This document shows, piece by piece, positions 8,681-18,803 of a stretch of 43,872 nucleotides of DNA (position 1 is its first letter; each line of letters opens with the position of its first letter). Location of the stretch: NCBI GenBank assembly GCA_903855985.1, contig CAIOAO010000019.1:1-43872 (forward strand), in the 5' to 3' direction. This DNA is from an uncultured Opitutia bacterium. GTDB lineage: Bacteria > Verrucomicrobiota > Verrucomicrobiia > Opitutales > Opitutaceae. The translations under genes were made by a program, and so were the position numbers. The notes under the pieces were generated by a model. The model ran no database searches. It was not told the DNA's origin and saw only the letters and a list, made by a program, of their open reading frames with translations.

Positions 8681-9808
8681 ATGAAGAGCAAGCTCACCCT
8701 CCGCGACTTTTCGCTTTTGCTCAGCCTGCTGGCGATCGGCGGGTTCTTCGCGATTGCGGCGCCGCAGTTTCTCTCGGCGCGCAACCTCTCGATGCTGACG
8801 GTGGAACTCGCCATCACCGCCACGCTCGCCCTTGGCATGCTGCTGGTGATCCTGCCCGGGCACATCGACCTGTCGGTCGGCAGCGGCGTCGGTCTCATGG
8901 GCGGCATCGCCACCGTGCTGATCATCCATCACGGCTGGCCCGCCTGGGCGGCGATGACCGGCAGCGGGCTGGTCGCCCTCGTCCTCTGGATGGCGATGGG
9001 CGCGCTGATCATCCGGCAGCGCATTCCCGCCTTCATCATCACGCTCGGCGGCCTGCTGATCTTCAAGGGCGCCTTCTGGCTCGTGATCGGCAGCCACACC
9101 ATCCCGGTCGTCGCGGGTGGCTCGAGCAACCTCTACTCGCTGCTCACGACCTTCTTTCTTTCGCCCGCGGCCAGCGCCGTGCTGGCCACCCTCGTGTTCG
9201 CCGGGCTGGTCATCCTCAATCTCCGCGCCCGGCGGCGGCGCGCGACGCTGGGGTTCGCCGTGGACGACGCGGAGGTGGCGTTCCTGAAGCTTTTTGTCAC
9301 CGCCCAGGGCCTGCTCTTGTTTGTGCTCACGGTGAACCAGTTCCGCGGCATCCCGCTGCCGGTGGTGATCCTCGGCGTCGTGGCCCTCATGATCCAAATC
9401 ATCACGCGCCACACGCCCTTCGGCCGCCACCTCTACGCCATCGGTGGCAACGAAGAGGCGGCGTTTGTCTCCGGTGTGCCGGTGCAGCGCACGGTCATCG
9501 GGGCATTCACGCTGCTCGGCGGCATTGTGGCCATCACCGGCCTGATGCAGACGGCCTACGCCGGTGCCACGACCACCACGGTTGGCGACTCGATGGAGCT
9601 CGACGCGATCGCCGCCTGCGTGATCGGCGGCACCAGCCTGCGCGGCGGGCGCGGCACCGTGCTCGGTGTGATCTTCGGCGCGCTCATCATGGCCAGCCTG
9701 CTCAACGGCATGACGCTCCTCGCCGTCGCGCCGGAAATGAAATTCATCGTCCGCGGCGTGGTGCTCACGCTCGCGGTCTGGATGGACGTGAAGCTGGCGA
9801 GGCGCTGA
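8681..9808 (+). CDS. xylH: Xylose-type ABC transporter permease
   Basis: This is the membrane channel of the importer encoded by xylFGH. The 375-residue protein is strongly hydrophobic with about nine to ten membrane segments and shows the CUT2 permease features [15 protein letters not shown] near the N-terminus and [16 protein letters not shown] in the cytoplasmic loop. The C-terminus contains [21 protein letters not shown] Lys/Arg-rich cytoplasmic loop with [16 protein letters not shown] (about 180-195) separates the two halves. No xylose isomerase, xylulokinase or XylR gene is in the window. Confidence 0.94.
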   Translation: MKSKLTLRDFSLLLSLLAIGGFFAIAAPQFLSARNLSMLTVELAITATLALGMLLVILPGHIDLSVGSGVGLMGGIATVLIIHHGWPAWAAMTGSGLVALVLWMAMGALIIRQRIPAFIITLGGLLIFKGAFWLVIGSHTIPVVAGGSSNLYSLLTTFFLSPAASAVLATLVFAGLVILNLRARRRRATLGFAVDDAEVAFLKLFVTAQGLLLFVLTVNQFRGIPLPVVILGVVALMIQIITRHTPFGRHLYAIGGNEEAAFVSGVPVQRTVIGAFTLLGGIVAITGLMQTAYAGATTTTVGDSMELDAIAACVIGGTSLRGGRGTVLGVIFGALIMASLLNGMTLLAVAPEMKFIVRGVVLTLAVWMDVKLARR

Positions 9809-9820
9809 GGCTCATCAAAA

Positions 9821-10150
9821 ATGAAAGACCCTCTTTCATCAAAGCCTTGGGCGACGGCCTACGATAAATACGGAGACCCTGCAGGCGAAGTAACTGGCAA
9901 CCCGGAGGGCCTACGTCGGTTGAGAGACATGATCGACGAGGCGCTCGTGAAAGGAGAAGTCGAAGTCCCTCGCGACGCAGGTTTCGACTTCTGTATAATT
10001 AAGGTGCAGGAAAAGCATCCGGAGGAGAAACCATCCACTGAAACCACACGTGATAAGCTCATCAAAGGCGGCTGCATCTCGGTTCTCTTGATCCTCGCGT
10101 TCCTCGTTCTTGCCGGGGTGGTCAAAACTATCGAATGGTTCACAAACTGA
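9821..10150 (+). CDS. Small protein with a C-terminal membrane segment, unrecognised
   Basis: I do not recognise this 109-residue protein. Residues 1-75 are hydrophilic and mixed in charge, with [16 protein letters not shown] as a likely helix. Residues about 82-105 form one hydrophobic helix ([18 protein letters not shown]), so it is probably tail-anchored with the bulk in the cytoplasm. It lies 12 bp after xylH on the same strand, but its base composition is visibly more AT-rich than xylFGH, suggesting separate origin or later arrival. Codon periodicity and a well-formed helix support it being real. Confidence 0.6.
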   Translation: MKDPLSSKPWATAYDKYGDPAGEVTGNPEGLRRLRDMIDEALVKGEVEVPRDAGFDFCIIKVQEKHPEEKPSTETTRDKLIKGGCISVLLILAFLVLAGVVKTIEWFTN

Positions 10151-10226
10151 GCAACGGCACCCGCTCCAAATCTGGCGCGGTACAAAAGACTTCAGGCCCT
10201 GCGATTCCCTTCCACGCTTAGCGAAC

Positions 10227-11384
10227 TCAGAAGAACTTCTTGGCCTTCTCGAAGAAGCTCTTCGAGGTCGGCTCGCTGGCGTCGCCGCTGATGCGGGCGA
10301 ACTCCTCGAGCAGTTTCTTCTGCTCCGCCGTCAGCGATTGCGGCACTTCGACCTGCACCCGCACGAGCTGGTCGCCCTGCCGGCCGCCGCGGAGCGAGGG
10401 CATGCCCTTTTCGCGCAGCCGGAAGGTCGTGCCGCTCTGCGTGGCGTGGGGAATCTTGAGTGACGCCTTGCCGAACAGCGTGGGCACCTCGATCGTGCCG
10501 CCGAGGGTCGCGAGCGTGAACTTGATCGGGATCTCGCAGAAGAGGTTGTCCTCCTGGCGCTCGAACAGCTCGTGATCCTTCACCGACAGCACGATGTAGA
10601 GGTCGCCGGACTGGCCGCCGGCGAGGCCGGCCTCGCCGTTGCCGGAGGAGCGCAGCCGGGAGCCGTTGTCCACACCGGCGGGGATGCGGACGTTGAGCTT
10701 GGTGGTCTTGATCACGCGACCCTCGCCGTGGCAGGCCGTGCAGGGTTTCTCGATCTTGGAGCCCGAGCCGCTGCACGTGGGGCAGACCTGCGTAAAGGTG
10801 ATGATGCCGCCCGAGCGGCGGACCTGGCCCGCGCCGCGGCAGGTCGGACAGGTGATTTTCTTTGATCCGGGCTCCGCGCCCGCGCCGTCACAGCGCTCAC
10901 AAGCGGCGTGCTTGCGGAAGGAAATTTCCTTCTCCGCGCCGCGCGCGGCCTCCTCGAGGGTGATTTCCAGGTCGTAGCGCAGGTCCGAGCCGTCGCGCCC
11001 GCCACCCTGGCCGCCACCGCCGCCAAACATTTCGTCAAAAATACCCCCGCCCCCGCCGCCCTGCTGGCCGAACACCTCGCGGAAAATATCAAACGGGTCG
11101 TGAAACCCGCCCCCGCCGGACATGCCGCCGCGCCCGCGGGCCGCACCGGCGCCCGGACCCTCGAACGCCGCATGGCCGTAACGATCGTAGGCCGCGCGCT
11201 TTTCCGGGTCCTTCAGGATCTCGTAGGCATGGGAGATCTTCTTGAACATCTCCTCGGCCTCCTTGTTGCCCGGGTTTTTGTCCGGGTGATACTGCACCGC
11301 CTTTTTGCGGTAGGCTTTCTTGAGTTCGTCTTCGCCGGCGGTCTTTTCCACGCCCAGCAGCTGGTAGTAGTCTTCCTTGGCCAT
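10227..11384 (-). CDS. dnaJ: Chaperone protein DnaJ (Hsp40)
   Basis: DnaJ delivers unfolded clients to DnaK and stimulates its ATPase. The 385-residue protein has a J domain (1-70) with the HPD motif in YHPDKNPG, a long Gly-rich region (about 75-125), and a zinc domain with four CxxCxGxG repeats ([32 protein letters not shown]). The C-terminal client-binding domains follow. It lies 7 bp after grpE on the minus strand. dnaK is not in the window. Confidence 0.97.
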   Translation of the reverse strand: MAKEDYYQLLGVEKTAGEDELKKAYRKKAVQYHPDKNPGNKEAEEMFKKISHAYEILKDPEKRAAYDRYGHAAFEGPGAGAARGRGGMSGGGGFHDPFDIFREVFGQQGGGGGGIFDEMFGGGGGQGGGRDGSDLRYDLEITLEEAARGAEKEISFRKHAACERCDGAGAEPGSKKITCPTCRGAGQVRRSGGIITFTQVCPTCSGSGSKIEKPCTACHGEGRVIKTTKLNVRIPAGVDNGSRLRSSGNGEAGLAGGQSGDLYIVLSVKDHELFERQEDNLFCEIPIKFTLATLGGTIEVPTLFGKASLKIPHATQSGTTFRLREKGMPSLRGGRQGDQLVRVQVEVPQSLTAEQKKLLEEFARISGDASEPTSKSFFEKAKKFF

Positions 11385-11391
11385 GGGTGCG

Positions 11392-11937
11392 TCAGGCTTT
11401 GGCGCCGTCCTTGTTCGCTGCTCCGCTCGACACGATCACCGCGGCGGGCCGCAACAGGCGGCCGTTGAGCGAATATCCCGTGCGCACCACCGTCACGACA
11501 TTGCCGTCCGGCACCGTCAGGCTCGGCTGGGCGGAAAGGGCCTCGTGGAGATTGGCGTCAAACGGCTGCCCCAGCGGGGAGATTTCCTTCAGGCCGTGGC
11601 TGGCGAGGGCCGACTTCAGCTGGGTCAGCACCATCTCCACCCCGCCCGAGAGCGTCTTGAGGTCGGCGCCCGGCTGCTTCGCCGCGTTCAGCCCGAGGGC
11701 CAGGTTGTCCATCACCGGCAGCAAATCCTCCAGCACACGGGAGGTGGCAAACTGGCGCAGCTCGTCCTTCTCGCGCACGGCCCGGCGGCGGAAATTCTCC
11801 AGGTCGGCCACGGCGCGCAGGTACCGATCGTAGTTGGCGGCGGCCTCCTGCTTCGCATCGGGCGCAGCCGGGGCTTTCGCCGCGGACTCGGCGGGTGGGA
11901 CAGGGTTGAGGGTGTCGGTCGGGTCGGAATCGGACAT
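11392..11937 (-). CDS. grpE: Nucleotide exchange factor GrpE
   Basis: GrpE promotes ADP release from DnaK. The 181-residue product has a low-complexity Ala/Pro/Glu N-terminus (1-32), a long helical region with the family segment [20 protein letters not shown], and a C-terminal beta domain with [20 protein letters not shown] and [19 protein letters not shown]. It is transcribed with dnaJ. The pair is 17 bp after the AsmA-like gene on the same strand and may be read through from manA. Confidence 0.95.
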   Translation of the reverse strand: MSDSDPTDTLNPVPPAESAAKAPAAPDAKQEAAANYDRYLRAVADLENFRRRAVREKDELRQFATSRVLEDLLPVMDNLALGLNAAKQPGADLKTLSGGVEMVLTQLKSALASHGLKEISPLGQPFDANLHEALSAQPSLTVPDGNVVTVVRTGYSLNGRLLRPAAVIVSSGAANKDGAKA

Positions 11938-11954
11938 AGGAAAGGATCAGCTAA

Positions 11955-12752
11955 CTACGGTTTGCGGCTTTCTTCAAGCGCATCGAAGAAACCTTTCACT
12001 TTTTCCCCGGTTTTGCGGCCGAGATTCTTGAAAATCCCCGCTCCCGACTTGGCGGCCTCCTTGGTCGCATCCGAAATGGCTTCACCCAGCTCGCCGGGAA
12101 CCAGGCCCTTGAGGGCGAGACCGACGGGCGCCAGGCTTTGCATGCCCAGCGGGCTCAACAACTGCTTCACGTTCGTCACATCGGTGTAGCTCTGGTTCAG
12201 GTGCAGGGGGTATTCGTGCGTCACCGGCAGCCGGCTGGAGTGGTCGACAATCACGAGCCGGTCCATGCGCAGGGTGAGATGGCGGACCAGGAAGTGGTGC
12301 GCCGGCGCCGCTGGCCGGGGCAGTTCCTCCCCGGTGGCCGTGAGGTGGTGCTGGAAAACCCCGGCGTTGGTCTGGCCGTCCGGGCGTATCACCAGCGTCA
12401 CACCGGCCACGTCGAGCACGATCGAATCAAAGACCGTCCGGCCTGACAGCAACGAGAACACCTGCAAGTCGCTCTGAAATTCCCTCACTTCCATGAACTC
12501 GGACACAGGAAACGTGGGCGGGTTGGTCACCACCAGGCCGCGCAGGTGCACCCGGCCGGTGAAGGGATTGGCTGTAAGGCTCTGCACCTTCGCGTCAAAG
12601 CCCGTGCGCGACCGCAGCTGCGAGGTGAGCACGGCCGGCAAAAACAGCATCCAGGCCAGGGCCACCGCGGCAAACATCACCGCCAGGGCGACCAGCAGTT
12701 TGAATAGCACGCCCCCTCGGGCGCCGGTGGATGTGCAGCGCGTACGACCCAC
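11955..12752 (-). CDS. AsmA-like membrane-anchored protein
   Basis: The 265-residue protein has one N-terminal membrane helix (about 16-38) and then a mainly beta periplasmic domain with AsmA/DUF748-like wording, such as LTANPFTGRVHLRGLVVTNP and FDSIVLDVAGVTLVIRP. Proteins of this type are linked to outer-membrane assembly or lipid transport, but the short length makes function uncertain. The C-terminus (about 215-265) is a charged helix. The start is GTG at 12752, 5 bp after the manA stop, suggesting co-transcription. The family assignment is by pattern only. Confidence 0.7.
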   Translation of the reverse strand: MGRTRCTSTGARGGVLFKLLVALAVMFAAVALAWMLFLPAVLTSQLRSRTGFDAKVQSLTANPFTGRVHLRGLVVTNPPTFPVSEFMEVREFQSDLQVFSLLSGRTVFDSIVLDVAGVTLVIRPDGQTNAGVFQHHLTATGEELPRPAAPAHHFLVRHLTLRMDRLVIVDHSSRLPVTHEYPLHLNQSYTDVTNVKQLLSPLGMQSLAPVGLALKGLVPGELGEAISDATKEAAKSGAGIFKNLGRKTGEKVKGFFDALEESRKP

Positions 12753-12757
12753 GGTGA

Positions 12758-13735
12758 TCAGACGAAGTTTTCCGTCACCAGCAGGATGGCCGTGGTCTCG
12801 GCGGAAAAGGTAAAGGCCCCCGCGTAGGGCAGGAGGACGTTCTCGCCCCGCCCCAGTGCGTGGCCGAAGGGCGCGCGCGAGCCGGTGCTGCTGTCCGCGT
12901 CACAGCGCACCGAGCCGCTCACCACGCTCAGCAGCCGCGGCTGCTCGTTTGCGTGGACGGAAAAGCGCTCACCGGCCCCGAGGACCACGCGGCGGATGCA
13001 AAACTCCGCGCAATCCGCGATTACGCCGGAGGTCGGCGCGGCCCGCACGGGCGCGGGTTCAAAGTCATTCCACTGGATGGAGCGGAGCGACTCGGCGATG
13101 TGCAGCTTGCGCGGCTGGCCGTCGAGGCCGACGCGACCCCAGTCATAGACGCGGTAGGTCGTGTCGGAGTTCTGCTGGATCTCGAGGATGAGGTTGCCCG
13201 CGTCGATGGCGTGGACCTGGCCGCTTTGCACCAGGATGGAGTCGCCGGCGGCGACGCGGAAGTGGTGGATGCACTGCTCCAGCGTGCCATTGGTGATGGC
13301 TTGCTCGAACTGCTCGCGCGTCACGCCCCGGCGCAGGCCCACAAGCAGGTGCGCATCGAGCGCGGTGTGGGCGATATACCAGTTCTCGGTCTTGGGCTCG
13401 CCCTTGAGCTCGGCGGCGACGGCCGCCGGCGGATGCACCTGCAGGCTGAGCCGCTCCCGGCAATCGAGCCACTTCACCAGCAGCGGAAACGGGCGCGACG
13501 CGGGCCACTTCGGCCCCATTACGTCGGCCGCATGTTTCGCGAGCACGGCATGGAGTGTCTGGCCCTTGAGGTTCCCGGCTTGCACGACGGACTGCGCCTC
13601 CGGGCGGTCCACGATTTCCCAGCTCTCGCCAATCGGCTGGCGGGGCGGCAGGGTGCGGCCAAAAGCGGCCTCGAGGGCCCGCCCACCCCAGACGCGCTCC
13701 TGATACAGCGGTTCAAAACGCAGAAGGTCGCGCAT
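12758..13735 (-). CDS. manA: Mannose-6-phosphate isomerase, class I
   Basis: ManA interconverts fructose-6-phosphate and mannose-6-phosphate, a zinc-dependent step feeding GDP-mannose and surface polysaccharides. The 325-residue product has the class I cupin features: LSLQVHPP (H101), a metal-ligand glutamate in KTENWYIAH (E117), and VQSGQVHAIDAG (H175) followed by LEIQQNSDTTYRVYDWGR. The length fits the short bacterial form. It is the first gene of a minus-strand group leading into the AsmA-like gene, grpE and dnaJ, and is divergent from ftsK. Confidence 0.93.
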   Translation of the reverse strand: MRDLLRFEPLYQERVWGGRALEAAFGRTLPPRQPIGESWEIVDRPEAQSVVQAGNLKGQTLHAVLAKHAADVMGPKWPASRPFPLLVKWLDCRERLSLQVHPPAAVAAELKGEPKTENWYIAHTALDAHLLVGLRRGVTREQFEQAITNGTLEQCIHHFRVAAGDSILVQSGQVHAIDAGNLILEIQQNSDTTYRVYDWGRVGLDGQPRKLHIAESLRSIQWNDFEPAPVRAAPTSGVIADCAEFCIRRVVLGAGERFSVHANEQPRLLSVVSGSVRCDADSSTGSRAPFGHALGRGENVLLPYAGAFTFSAETTAILLVTENFV

Positions 13736-13839
13736 GGCGGGAGGAAATAATTTTGTGCGAAAAAACCACTGAGGGAGTTTACATTTGACGGTCTAGGCGG
13801 ATAGCATGGAATCCGCGCTGTTTCGGTTGGTTTACACAA

Positions 13840-16350
13840 ATGCCCAAGTCGGAGACTTCAAACTCAAACGATGGTCCGTCGTTTCAAGCCCCGCGTTATC
13901 GTACTAACTGGTTTGAGGCAGTCACCTGCTTCATTCTAGGCAGTTACCTCACCGTGGCCTTGGTGGCCTATGAACCGGCCCAGAGCACTTTCCGTTCGAC
14001 CGGCCCGACCCTGAAAAATCCCGTTGGCTGGGTGGGAGCCGACGCCGTCTGGGTCCTCCTCTACGCCCTCGGCGCCAGCACCTGGCTGCTGCCGATCTTC
14101 CTGTTTTGGATGCTGTACGTGGCCATGACCAACACCCGTCACCTGGTCGTGACCCGCATCATCGCCATGGTGGTGGCGGCCGTCGCCCTCGCCAGCATCG
14201 CCTCCATGTTCAAGGAGGCCCAGTGGGGCAGCGATTATTTCCCCAACGGCCCCGGCGGCATCGCCGGGCTCACGCTGTATCACCGGCTGCTCGCGGACGC
14301 CCTCGGGCCCTTCGGGTCCAGCCTCCTCCTGGGCACGGTGTATGTTTTTGCGCTGATGTTTATTTTCACGAAGGACATCAGCCTCGAGCTCGAGCGCTAC
14401 CTCGTGATGTTGCAGGCTTGGATTGCCGCGCGCCGCAAGGACAAGGCCATGCTCGCCGAGCAAAAGCGCAACCGGCGCGAGGAACCGACCGTCGCCAAAA
14501 GCCCCGTCGCCGCGCCAACCGTCGCCGCCCCGCCGATCGGGCCAACCGGGAAAAAAATCTTTGTGCCGAAGGCCGAGGCCAAGCCGCTGACCGAGCCCGT
14601 GGCTGTTCCCGAACCCGTCAAGCCCGTCGCCGTTCCACCGGTGGCCAGGCTGGAGCGCCCGCCGGCCGCGGCCCGGCCCCCCTCCCCTCCCCTGCCGGTG
14701 GAACCGGCCGAGCCCGTAGCCGAACGCCGGCCCGCGGCGGCCGCGGCCGGTGCGCCCCTCAAGAAACTCGAGCTCAACATCGTCAAGCCCGAGGAACCCA
14801 AGAAATCCAAGACCGCCGTCCTCCCGGCGCGCAACGATGACAAGGATTACGAGTTCCCTCCCCTCTCGCTCCTCAAGGAACAGGTCAAGCCCACCGCCGC
14901 CAACAGCGAGGAGGAGCACCGCCAGAATGCCGAAAACCTGCTCCGCATCCTGGGCGAGTTCGGCGTCGAGGTGACCCTCGGCGAAATCCACGTCGGCCCC
15001 GTCATCACCCGCTATGAGGTCGTGCCCGCCGCCGGTGTCCGCGTCGAGAAGATCGCCGGCCTCGACAAGAACATCGCCCTCGGCATGCGCGCCCAGTCCG
15101 TCCGCATCCTCGCCCCCATCCCGGGCAAGGCCGCCGTCGGCGTCGAGGTGCCCAACCAGAACCCCACCCCCGTCGGAATGCGCGAGATCCTCGAGAGCGA
15201 GGACTGGAGCAGTGCCAAGGCCGAGCTGCCGATCGCGCTGGGCAAGGACGTCTCCGGCAAGCCGCTGATCTCCGACCTCACCAAGATGCCCCACCTGCTC
15301 ATCGCGGGTGCCACCGGCTCCGGCAAATCCGTCTGCATCAACTCCATCGTCTGCTCGATCCTCTACAGCGCGTCCCCGAAAAACGTGCGCATGATCATGG
15401 TGGATCCGAAGGTCGTGGAGCTGAAGATTTTCAATTCGCTGCCGCACATGCTGATCCCGGTCGTCACCGAGCCCAAGAAAGTGCCGGCCGCGCTCAAGTG
15501 GCTGCTCGGCGAGATGGAGCAGCGCTACCAGGTCTTCGCGAAGGTCAATGTCCGCAACATCGTCGGCTTCAACACCCGCAAGAAGTCCTCCCCCGAGACG
15601 CTCCTCGCCTCCGACACCCAGAGCTCCCTCACCGGCGTTGATCCGCTCGCGGCGGAGGACATCGAGATTCCCGACCGGCTGCCCTACATCGTCGCCATCA
15701 TCGACGAGCTCGCCGACCTCATGATGATCGCGCCCGCCGAGATCGAGACGAGCATCGCCCGCCTCGCCCAGCTCGCCCGCGCCGCCGGCATCCACCTCAT
15801 CATCGCCACGCAGCGGCCGTCCGTGAACGTCATCACCGGCGTCATCAAGGCCAACCTCCCCTCCCGCATCGCGTTCCAGGTCGCCTCGCAGGTGGACTCC
15901 CGCACCATCCTCGACACCAAGGGCGCCGACACTCTCATCGGCCGCGGCGACATGCTCTTTTCCCCGCCCGGCACCTCGCGCCTCGTCCGGGCGCAGGGCG
16001 CCTTTGTCGCCGACGACGAGGTCGGCGCCATCGTCGAGTTCCTCAAGAAAAACGGCCCGCCGCAGTACGCCGCGGCCGTCCAGCAGCAGATCGACCGCGC
16101 CGCCCGCGAGGAGGACGAGGAGGAGGCCGGCGAGGATGGCGACCTCGGCGATGACGAGGAATTGTACGCCCAGGCCCTGGACGTCCTGAAGTCGAGCAAG
16201 CGCGCCAGCACCTCGATGCTGCAGCGCCGGCTGCGCATCGGCTACAACCGTGCCGCGCGGATCATGGAGCTCATGGAGGAAAAGGGCGTGGTCGGCCCGG
16301 AGAACGGTTCCAGCCCCCGCGAGATCCTCGTCGATCTCGACACGCTCTGA
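13840..16350 (+). CDS. ftsK: DNA translocase FtsK/SpoIIIE
   Basis: FtsK pumps DNA during chromosome segregation at the septum. The 836-residue protein has four or five N-terminal membrane helices (about 25-185), a Pro/Ala/Glu-rich linker (about 210-340), the alpha/beta motor domain with Walker A GATGSGKSV (K496) and Walker B-type VAIIDELADLMM, and a C-terminal winged-helix gamma domain. In the gamma domain ALDVLKSSKRASTSMLQRRL and GYNRAARIMELMEEKGVVGP are typical. The RodZ-like gene follows 50 bp downstream. Confidence 0.97.
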   Translation: MPKSETSNSNDGPSFQAPRYRTNWFEAVTCFILGSYLTVALVAYEPAQSTFRSTGPTLKNPVGWVGADAVWVLLYALGASTWLLPIFLFWMLYVAMTNTRHLVVTRIIAMVVAAVALASIASMFKEAQWGSDYFPNGPGGIAGLTLYHRLLADALGPFGSSLLLGTVYVFALMFIFTKDISLELERYLVMLQAWIAARRKDKAMLAEQKRNRREEPTVAKSPVAAPTVAAPPIGPTGKKIFVPKAEAKPLTEPVAVPEPVKPVAVPPVARLERPPAAARPPSPPLPVEPAEPVAERRPAAAAAGAPLKKLELNIVKPEEPKKSKTAVLPARNDDKDYEFPPLSLLKEQVKPTAANSEEEHRQNAENLLRILGEFGVEVTLGEIHVGPVITRYEVVPAAGVRVEKIAGLDKNIALGMRAQSVRILAPIPGKAAVGVEVPNQNPTPVGMREILESEDWSSAKAELPIALGKDVSGKPLISDLTKMPHLLIAGATGSGKSVCINSIVCSILYSASPKNVRMIMVDPKVVELKIFNSLPHMLIPVVTEPKKVPAALKWLLGEMEQRYQVFAKVNVRNIVGFNTRKKSSPETLLASDTQSSLTGVDPLAAEDIEIPDRLPYIVAIIDELADLMMIAPAEIETSIARLAQLARAAGIHLIIATQRPSVNVITGVIKANLPSRIAFQVASQVDSRTILDTKGADTLIGRGDMLFSPPGTSRLVRAQGAFVADDEVGAIVEFLKKNGPPQYAAAVQQQIDRAAREEDEEEAGEDGDLGDDEELYAQALDVLKSSKRASTSMLQRRLRIGYNRAARIMELMEEKGVVGPENGSSPREILVDLDTL

Positions 16351-16400
16351 GCCGGAGAATCCACTTCCCCTTCACCCCCAACTCCCTTAGTCACACCCCC

Positions 16401-17219
16401 ATGCAATCCATCGGCGAGCGCCTCGAAGAGGCCCGGAAGAAGAAAGGCATCTCCCTTCGCGAGGCCGCGGAGGCCACCAAGATTCGCGGCGACTATCTTT
16501 CGCAGTTCGAGAACAACCGGTTCGACATCAACCTGACCGAGATCTACGTCCGCGGTTTTCTCCGCAGCTACGCCACCTACCTCAAGCTTTCCGGCGACAA
16601 GATCCTCAACGATTACGCCTCCCTCGGCCGCGGCGACGGCCGCCCGCGCCAGCCCAGCCGCGAGATTTACGGCCGCATGGATGTCTCGATCGCGTCCGCC
16701 GATGACCGCGGCGATGCCGCCGCCACCGAGGAAGCCGCCGCGCCCCAGGTCGCCCACCGCCAGCCCGCCGTTTCCCGCGGCACCAATGTATCGGCCGGCC
16801 CCGCCATCGATCCCGCCCTGCTGTTCAAGTTCGGCAAGTGGATCGCCGGCGGCATCATCTTTTTGCTCCTGCTCTGGGCGGTCATGGCCATCATCAGCAG
16901 CACCAAGTCCGCCGGGGTCGCCCACACGCCGCCGGCCACCACCACGAAGCCCGCGGTCGCCGCCCCGGTCGTGGAAAAGACCATCACCCTCGTGGCCCTC
17001 GATGCCGTGCGCGTGACGGTTGTGGCCCGCAATGACGACGATTCCGAGGGCGCGGAAATCTTCCGCGGCACCCTGGCGCGCGGCCAGACCCAGGAAATCC
17101 CCTGGCCCGGACCCGGTTCACTCTACATCAAGGCCAATGCCGGCGAGAACCTGCAGATCGAGTACAAGGGCAAGCGCTACGGCTCGCAGTTCACCGGCAA
17201 CAACCGCGCCAAGATGTAA
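16401..17219 (+). CDS. RodZ-like helix-turn-helix membrane protein
   Basis: The 272-residue protein has an N-terminal HTH_25-type domain (1-72) beginning IGERLEEARKKKGISLREAA and including ENNRFDINLTEIYVRGFLRS. A low-complexity linker follows (about 75-140), then a single membrane helix (about 147-166) and a C-terminal beta domain of the DUF4115 type (about 185-272). RodZ links MreB to the cell-wall elongation machinery. The layout matches RodZ, but short HTH-TM proteins of this class are diverse, so the exact role is inferred. It follows ftsK on the same strand and is convergent with the floA cluster. Confidence 0.82.
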   Translation: MQSIGERLEEARKKKGISLREAAEATKIRGDYLSQFENNRFDINLTEIYVRGFLRSYATYLKLSGDKILNDYASLGRGDGRPRQPSREIYGRMDVSIASADDRGDAAATEEAAAPQVAHRQPAVSRGTNVSAGPAIDPALLFKFGKWIAGGIIFLLLLWAVMAIISSTKSAGVAHTPPATTTKPAVAAPVVEKTITLVALDAVRVTVVARNDDDSEGAEIFRGTLARGQTQEIPWPGPGSLYIKANAGENLQIEYKGKRYGSQFTGNNRAKM

Positions 17220-17240
17220 GGTCGGGCCCGCCGGCCGCGC

Positions 17241-17789
17241 CTAGCGCAGGCCCACCGGCGTACCCAGCACCTCGCGCAGCACAAAGGCGCGGCGCAGGCT
17301 CGTAGGATCCCGCAGGTCCGCCAGCAGGTCGCCTCGCGACCCGGTCAGCAGCCCGCGTTCGGATTGGGACTCCGTCCGGATCGCCGCGGTCACCTGCGCG
17401 GCGCGGCGCTGCTCCGTCGCCCGGGCCTGCTCGAGGGCGCGCATCTGGCTGGCCAGCTGTTGCTGGCGCTCCAGCACGGCATTCGCCGCCGCCGTGACCG
17501 AAGGGTCCTCCCGCTCCTCTGCGAAGATGACCGGAGGTTCCATCCGGGGACCCACCGGGGCGGCTTCCGGCGCCACGGTCTGGCCGCGGCGCTCGGCAAT
17601 CTTGCGGCGGATCTCCTCCTGGATCCGCCGGGTGCGCTCGGCCAGCTCCGGATCGTAGTCCGCCGGGGCGCGGGCTGCCGAGGCCTGCTGCTCGGCGACC
17701 TTCCGCACCACCTTCGCCGCGTTGCGCACGACGGAGACGATCACGACGACAAAGACCAGCACCGGCAGGAACTGCATGAGCTCGCGCAT
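17241..17789 (-). CDS. Membrane-anchored coiled-coil protein, unrecognised, in the floA operon
   Basis: I do not recognise this 182-residue protein. It has one N-terminal membrane helix (about 5-21, LMQFLPVLVFVVVIVSVV) followed by charged helical stretches, including ELAERTRRIQEEIRRKIAER (about 50-69) and a second Gln/Ala/Arg-rich coiled region (about 105-140). The C-terminus is LRDPTSLRRAFVLREVLGTP. It starts 12 bp after the floA stop and so is probably the third gene of an nfeD-floA operon. Co-transcription suggests a scaffold or partner role in the flotillin microdomain, which is an inference. Confidence 0.75.
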   Translation of the reverse strand: MRELMQFLPVLVFVVVIVSVVRNAAKVVRKVAEQQASAARAPADYDPELAERTRRIQEEIRRKIAERRGQTVAPEAAPVGPRMEPPVIFAEEREDPSVTAAANAVLERQQQLASQMRALEQARATEQRRAAQVTAAIRTESQSERGLLTGSRGDLLADLRDPTSLRRAFVLREVLGTPVGLR

Positions 17790-17801
17790 GGCCGGGAGCG
17801 G

Positions 17802-18803
17802 TTACTTCTTGCCCTCGGGGTGCGCGATGCTCGAGCGCATCGCGGTGTCCGCCTGCACGTTTTCCATGCGGTAATAGTCCATCACGCCGAGCCGGCCGGA
17901 GCGGAAGGCCTCGGCCATCGCGAGCGGCACCTGGGCCTGCGCCTCGACGACCTTCGCCTGCATCTCCTGCACGCGCGCCTTCATCTCCTGCTCGACGGCC
18001 ACGGCCGCCGCGCGGCGGATTTCCGCCTGCGCCTGCGCGATGCTCTTGTTCGCCTCGGCCTGGGCCTCCTGCAGCTTGGCGCCGACATTCTCGCCCACGT
18101 CCACGTCGGCGATGTCGATCGAGAGGATTTCAAACGCCGAGCCCACATCAAGGCCGCGCGCCAGCACCGTCTTGGAAATGCTGTCCGGCGACTCGAGCAC
18201 GGCCTTGTAGTTTTCCGACGAGCCAATGGTGGAGACGATACCCTCGCCCACGCGGGCGATGATGGTCTCCTCCTTGGCGCCGCCGACAAAGCGGTCGAGG
18301 TGGGTGCGCACGGTCACGCGCGCCTTGACCTTCACCTGGATGCCGTCCTTCGCCACGCCGTCAATGGTGGTGCGGCCGCTGGCGGGGTTCGGGCAGTCGA
18401 TGACCTTGGGGTCGACCGAGGTGCGCACGGCCTCCTCGACGGACTTGCCGGAGCCCTTGGTCGCGAGGTCGATCGCGCAGGCGCGCTGCCAGTCGAGCGC
18501 GATGCCGGCCTTTTGCGCGGCGATGAGCGCGTGCACGCAGGCGATGACGTTGCCGCCGGCGAGGTACTGCGCCTCGATTTCATCCATGGACAGCTTGATG
18601 CCGGCCTTGGTGGCGCGGATACGGGCGTCCACCATCACGCTGTAGGGCACCTGCCGCAGCCGCATGGCCACGAGGTTGAGCATGCTGACCGGGGCCCCGG
18701 CCAGCATGGCGCGGAGCCAGACGCTGAAGAACGAGAAGATGATCGCGGCGAAAACGAGGACGAAGACGCCGATGATGAGGAAGACGAGTTGACTGGGGTT
18801 CAT
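17802..18803 (-). CDS. floA: Flotillin-like protein FloA
   Basis: FloA forms oligomeric scaffolds in functional membrane microdomains. The 333-residue protein starts with a hydrophobic membrane segment (about 5-30), followed by the FloA-specific region [20 protein letters not shown] and an SPFH-like domain with [21 protein letters not shown] long helical Ala/Glu-rich segment (about 225-290) ends the protein. It matches the FloA (YqfA) type rather than eukaryotic flotillin. The start overlaps the nfeD stop as ATGA, so the two are translationally coupled. Confidence 0.93.
   Translation of the reverse strand: MNPSQLVFLIIGVFVLVFAAIIFSFFSVWLRAMLAGAPVSMLNLVAMRLRQVPYSVMVDARIRATKAGIKLSMDEIEAQYLAGGNVIACVHALIAAQKAGIALDWQRACAIDLATKGSGKSVEEAVRTSVDPKVIDCPNPASGRTTIDGVAKDGIQVKVKARVTVRTHLDRFVGGAKEETIIARVGEGIVSTIGSSENYKAVLESPDSISKTVLARGLDVGSAFEILSIDIADVDVGENVGAKLQEAQAEANKSIAQAQAEIRRAAAVAVEQEMKARVQEMQAKVVEAQAQVPLAMAEAFRSGRLGVMDYYRMENVQADTAMRSSIAHPEGKK

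Noticed and set aside
13936-15795. 619-codon open frame antisense to ftsK
   Set aside because: It is a shadow of the GC-rich ftsK gene; the product is Asp/Gly/His-rich with no recognisable domain, and the opposite strand encodes an intact FtsK.
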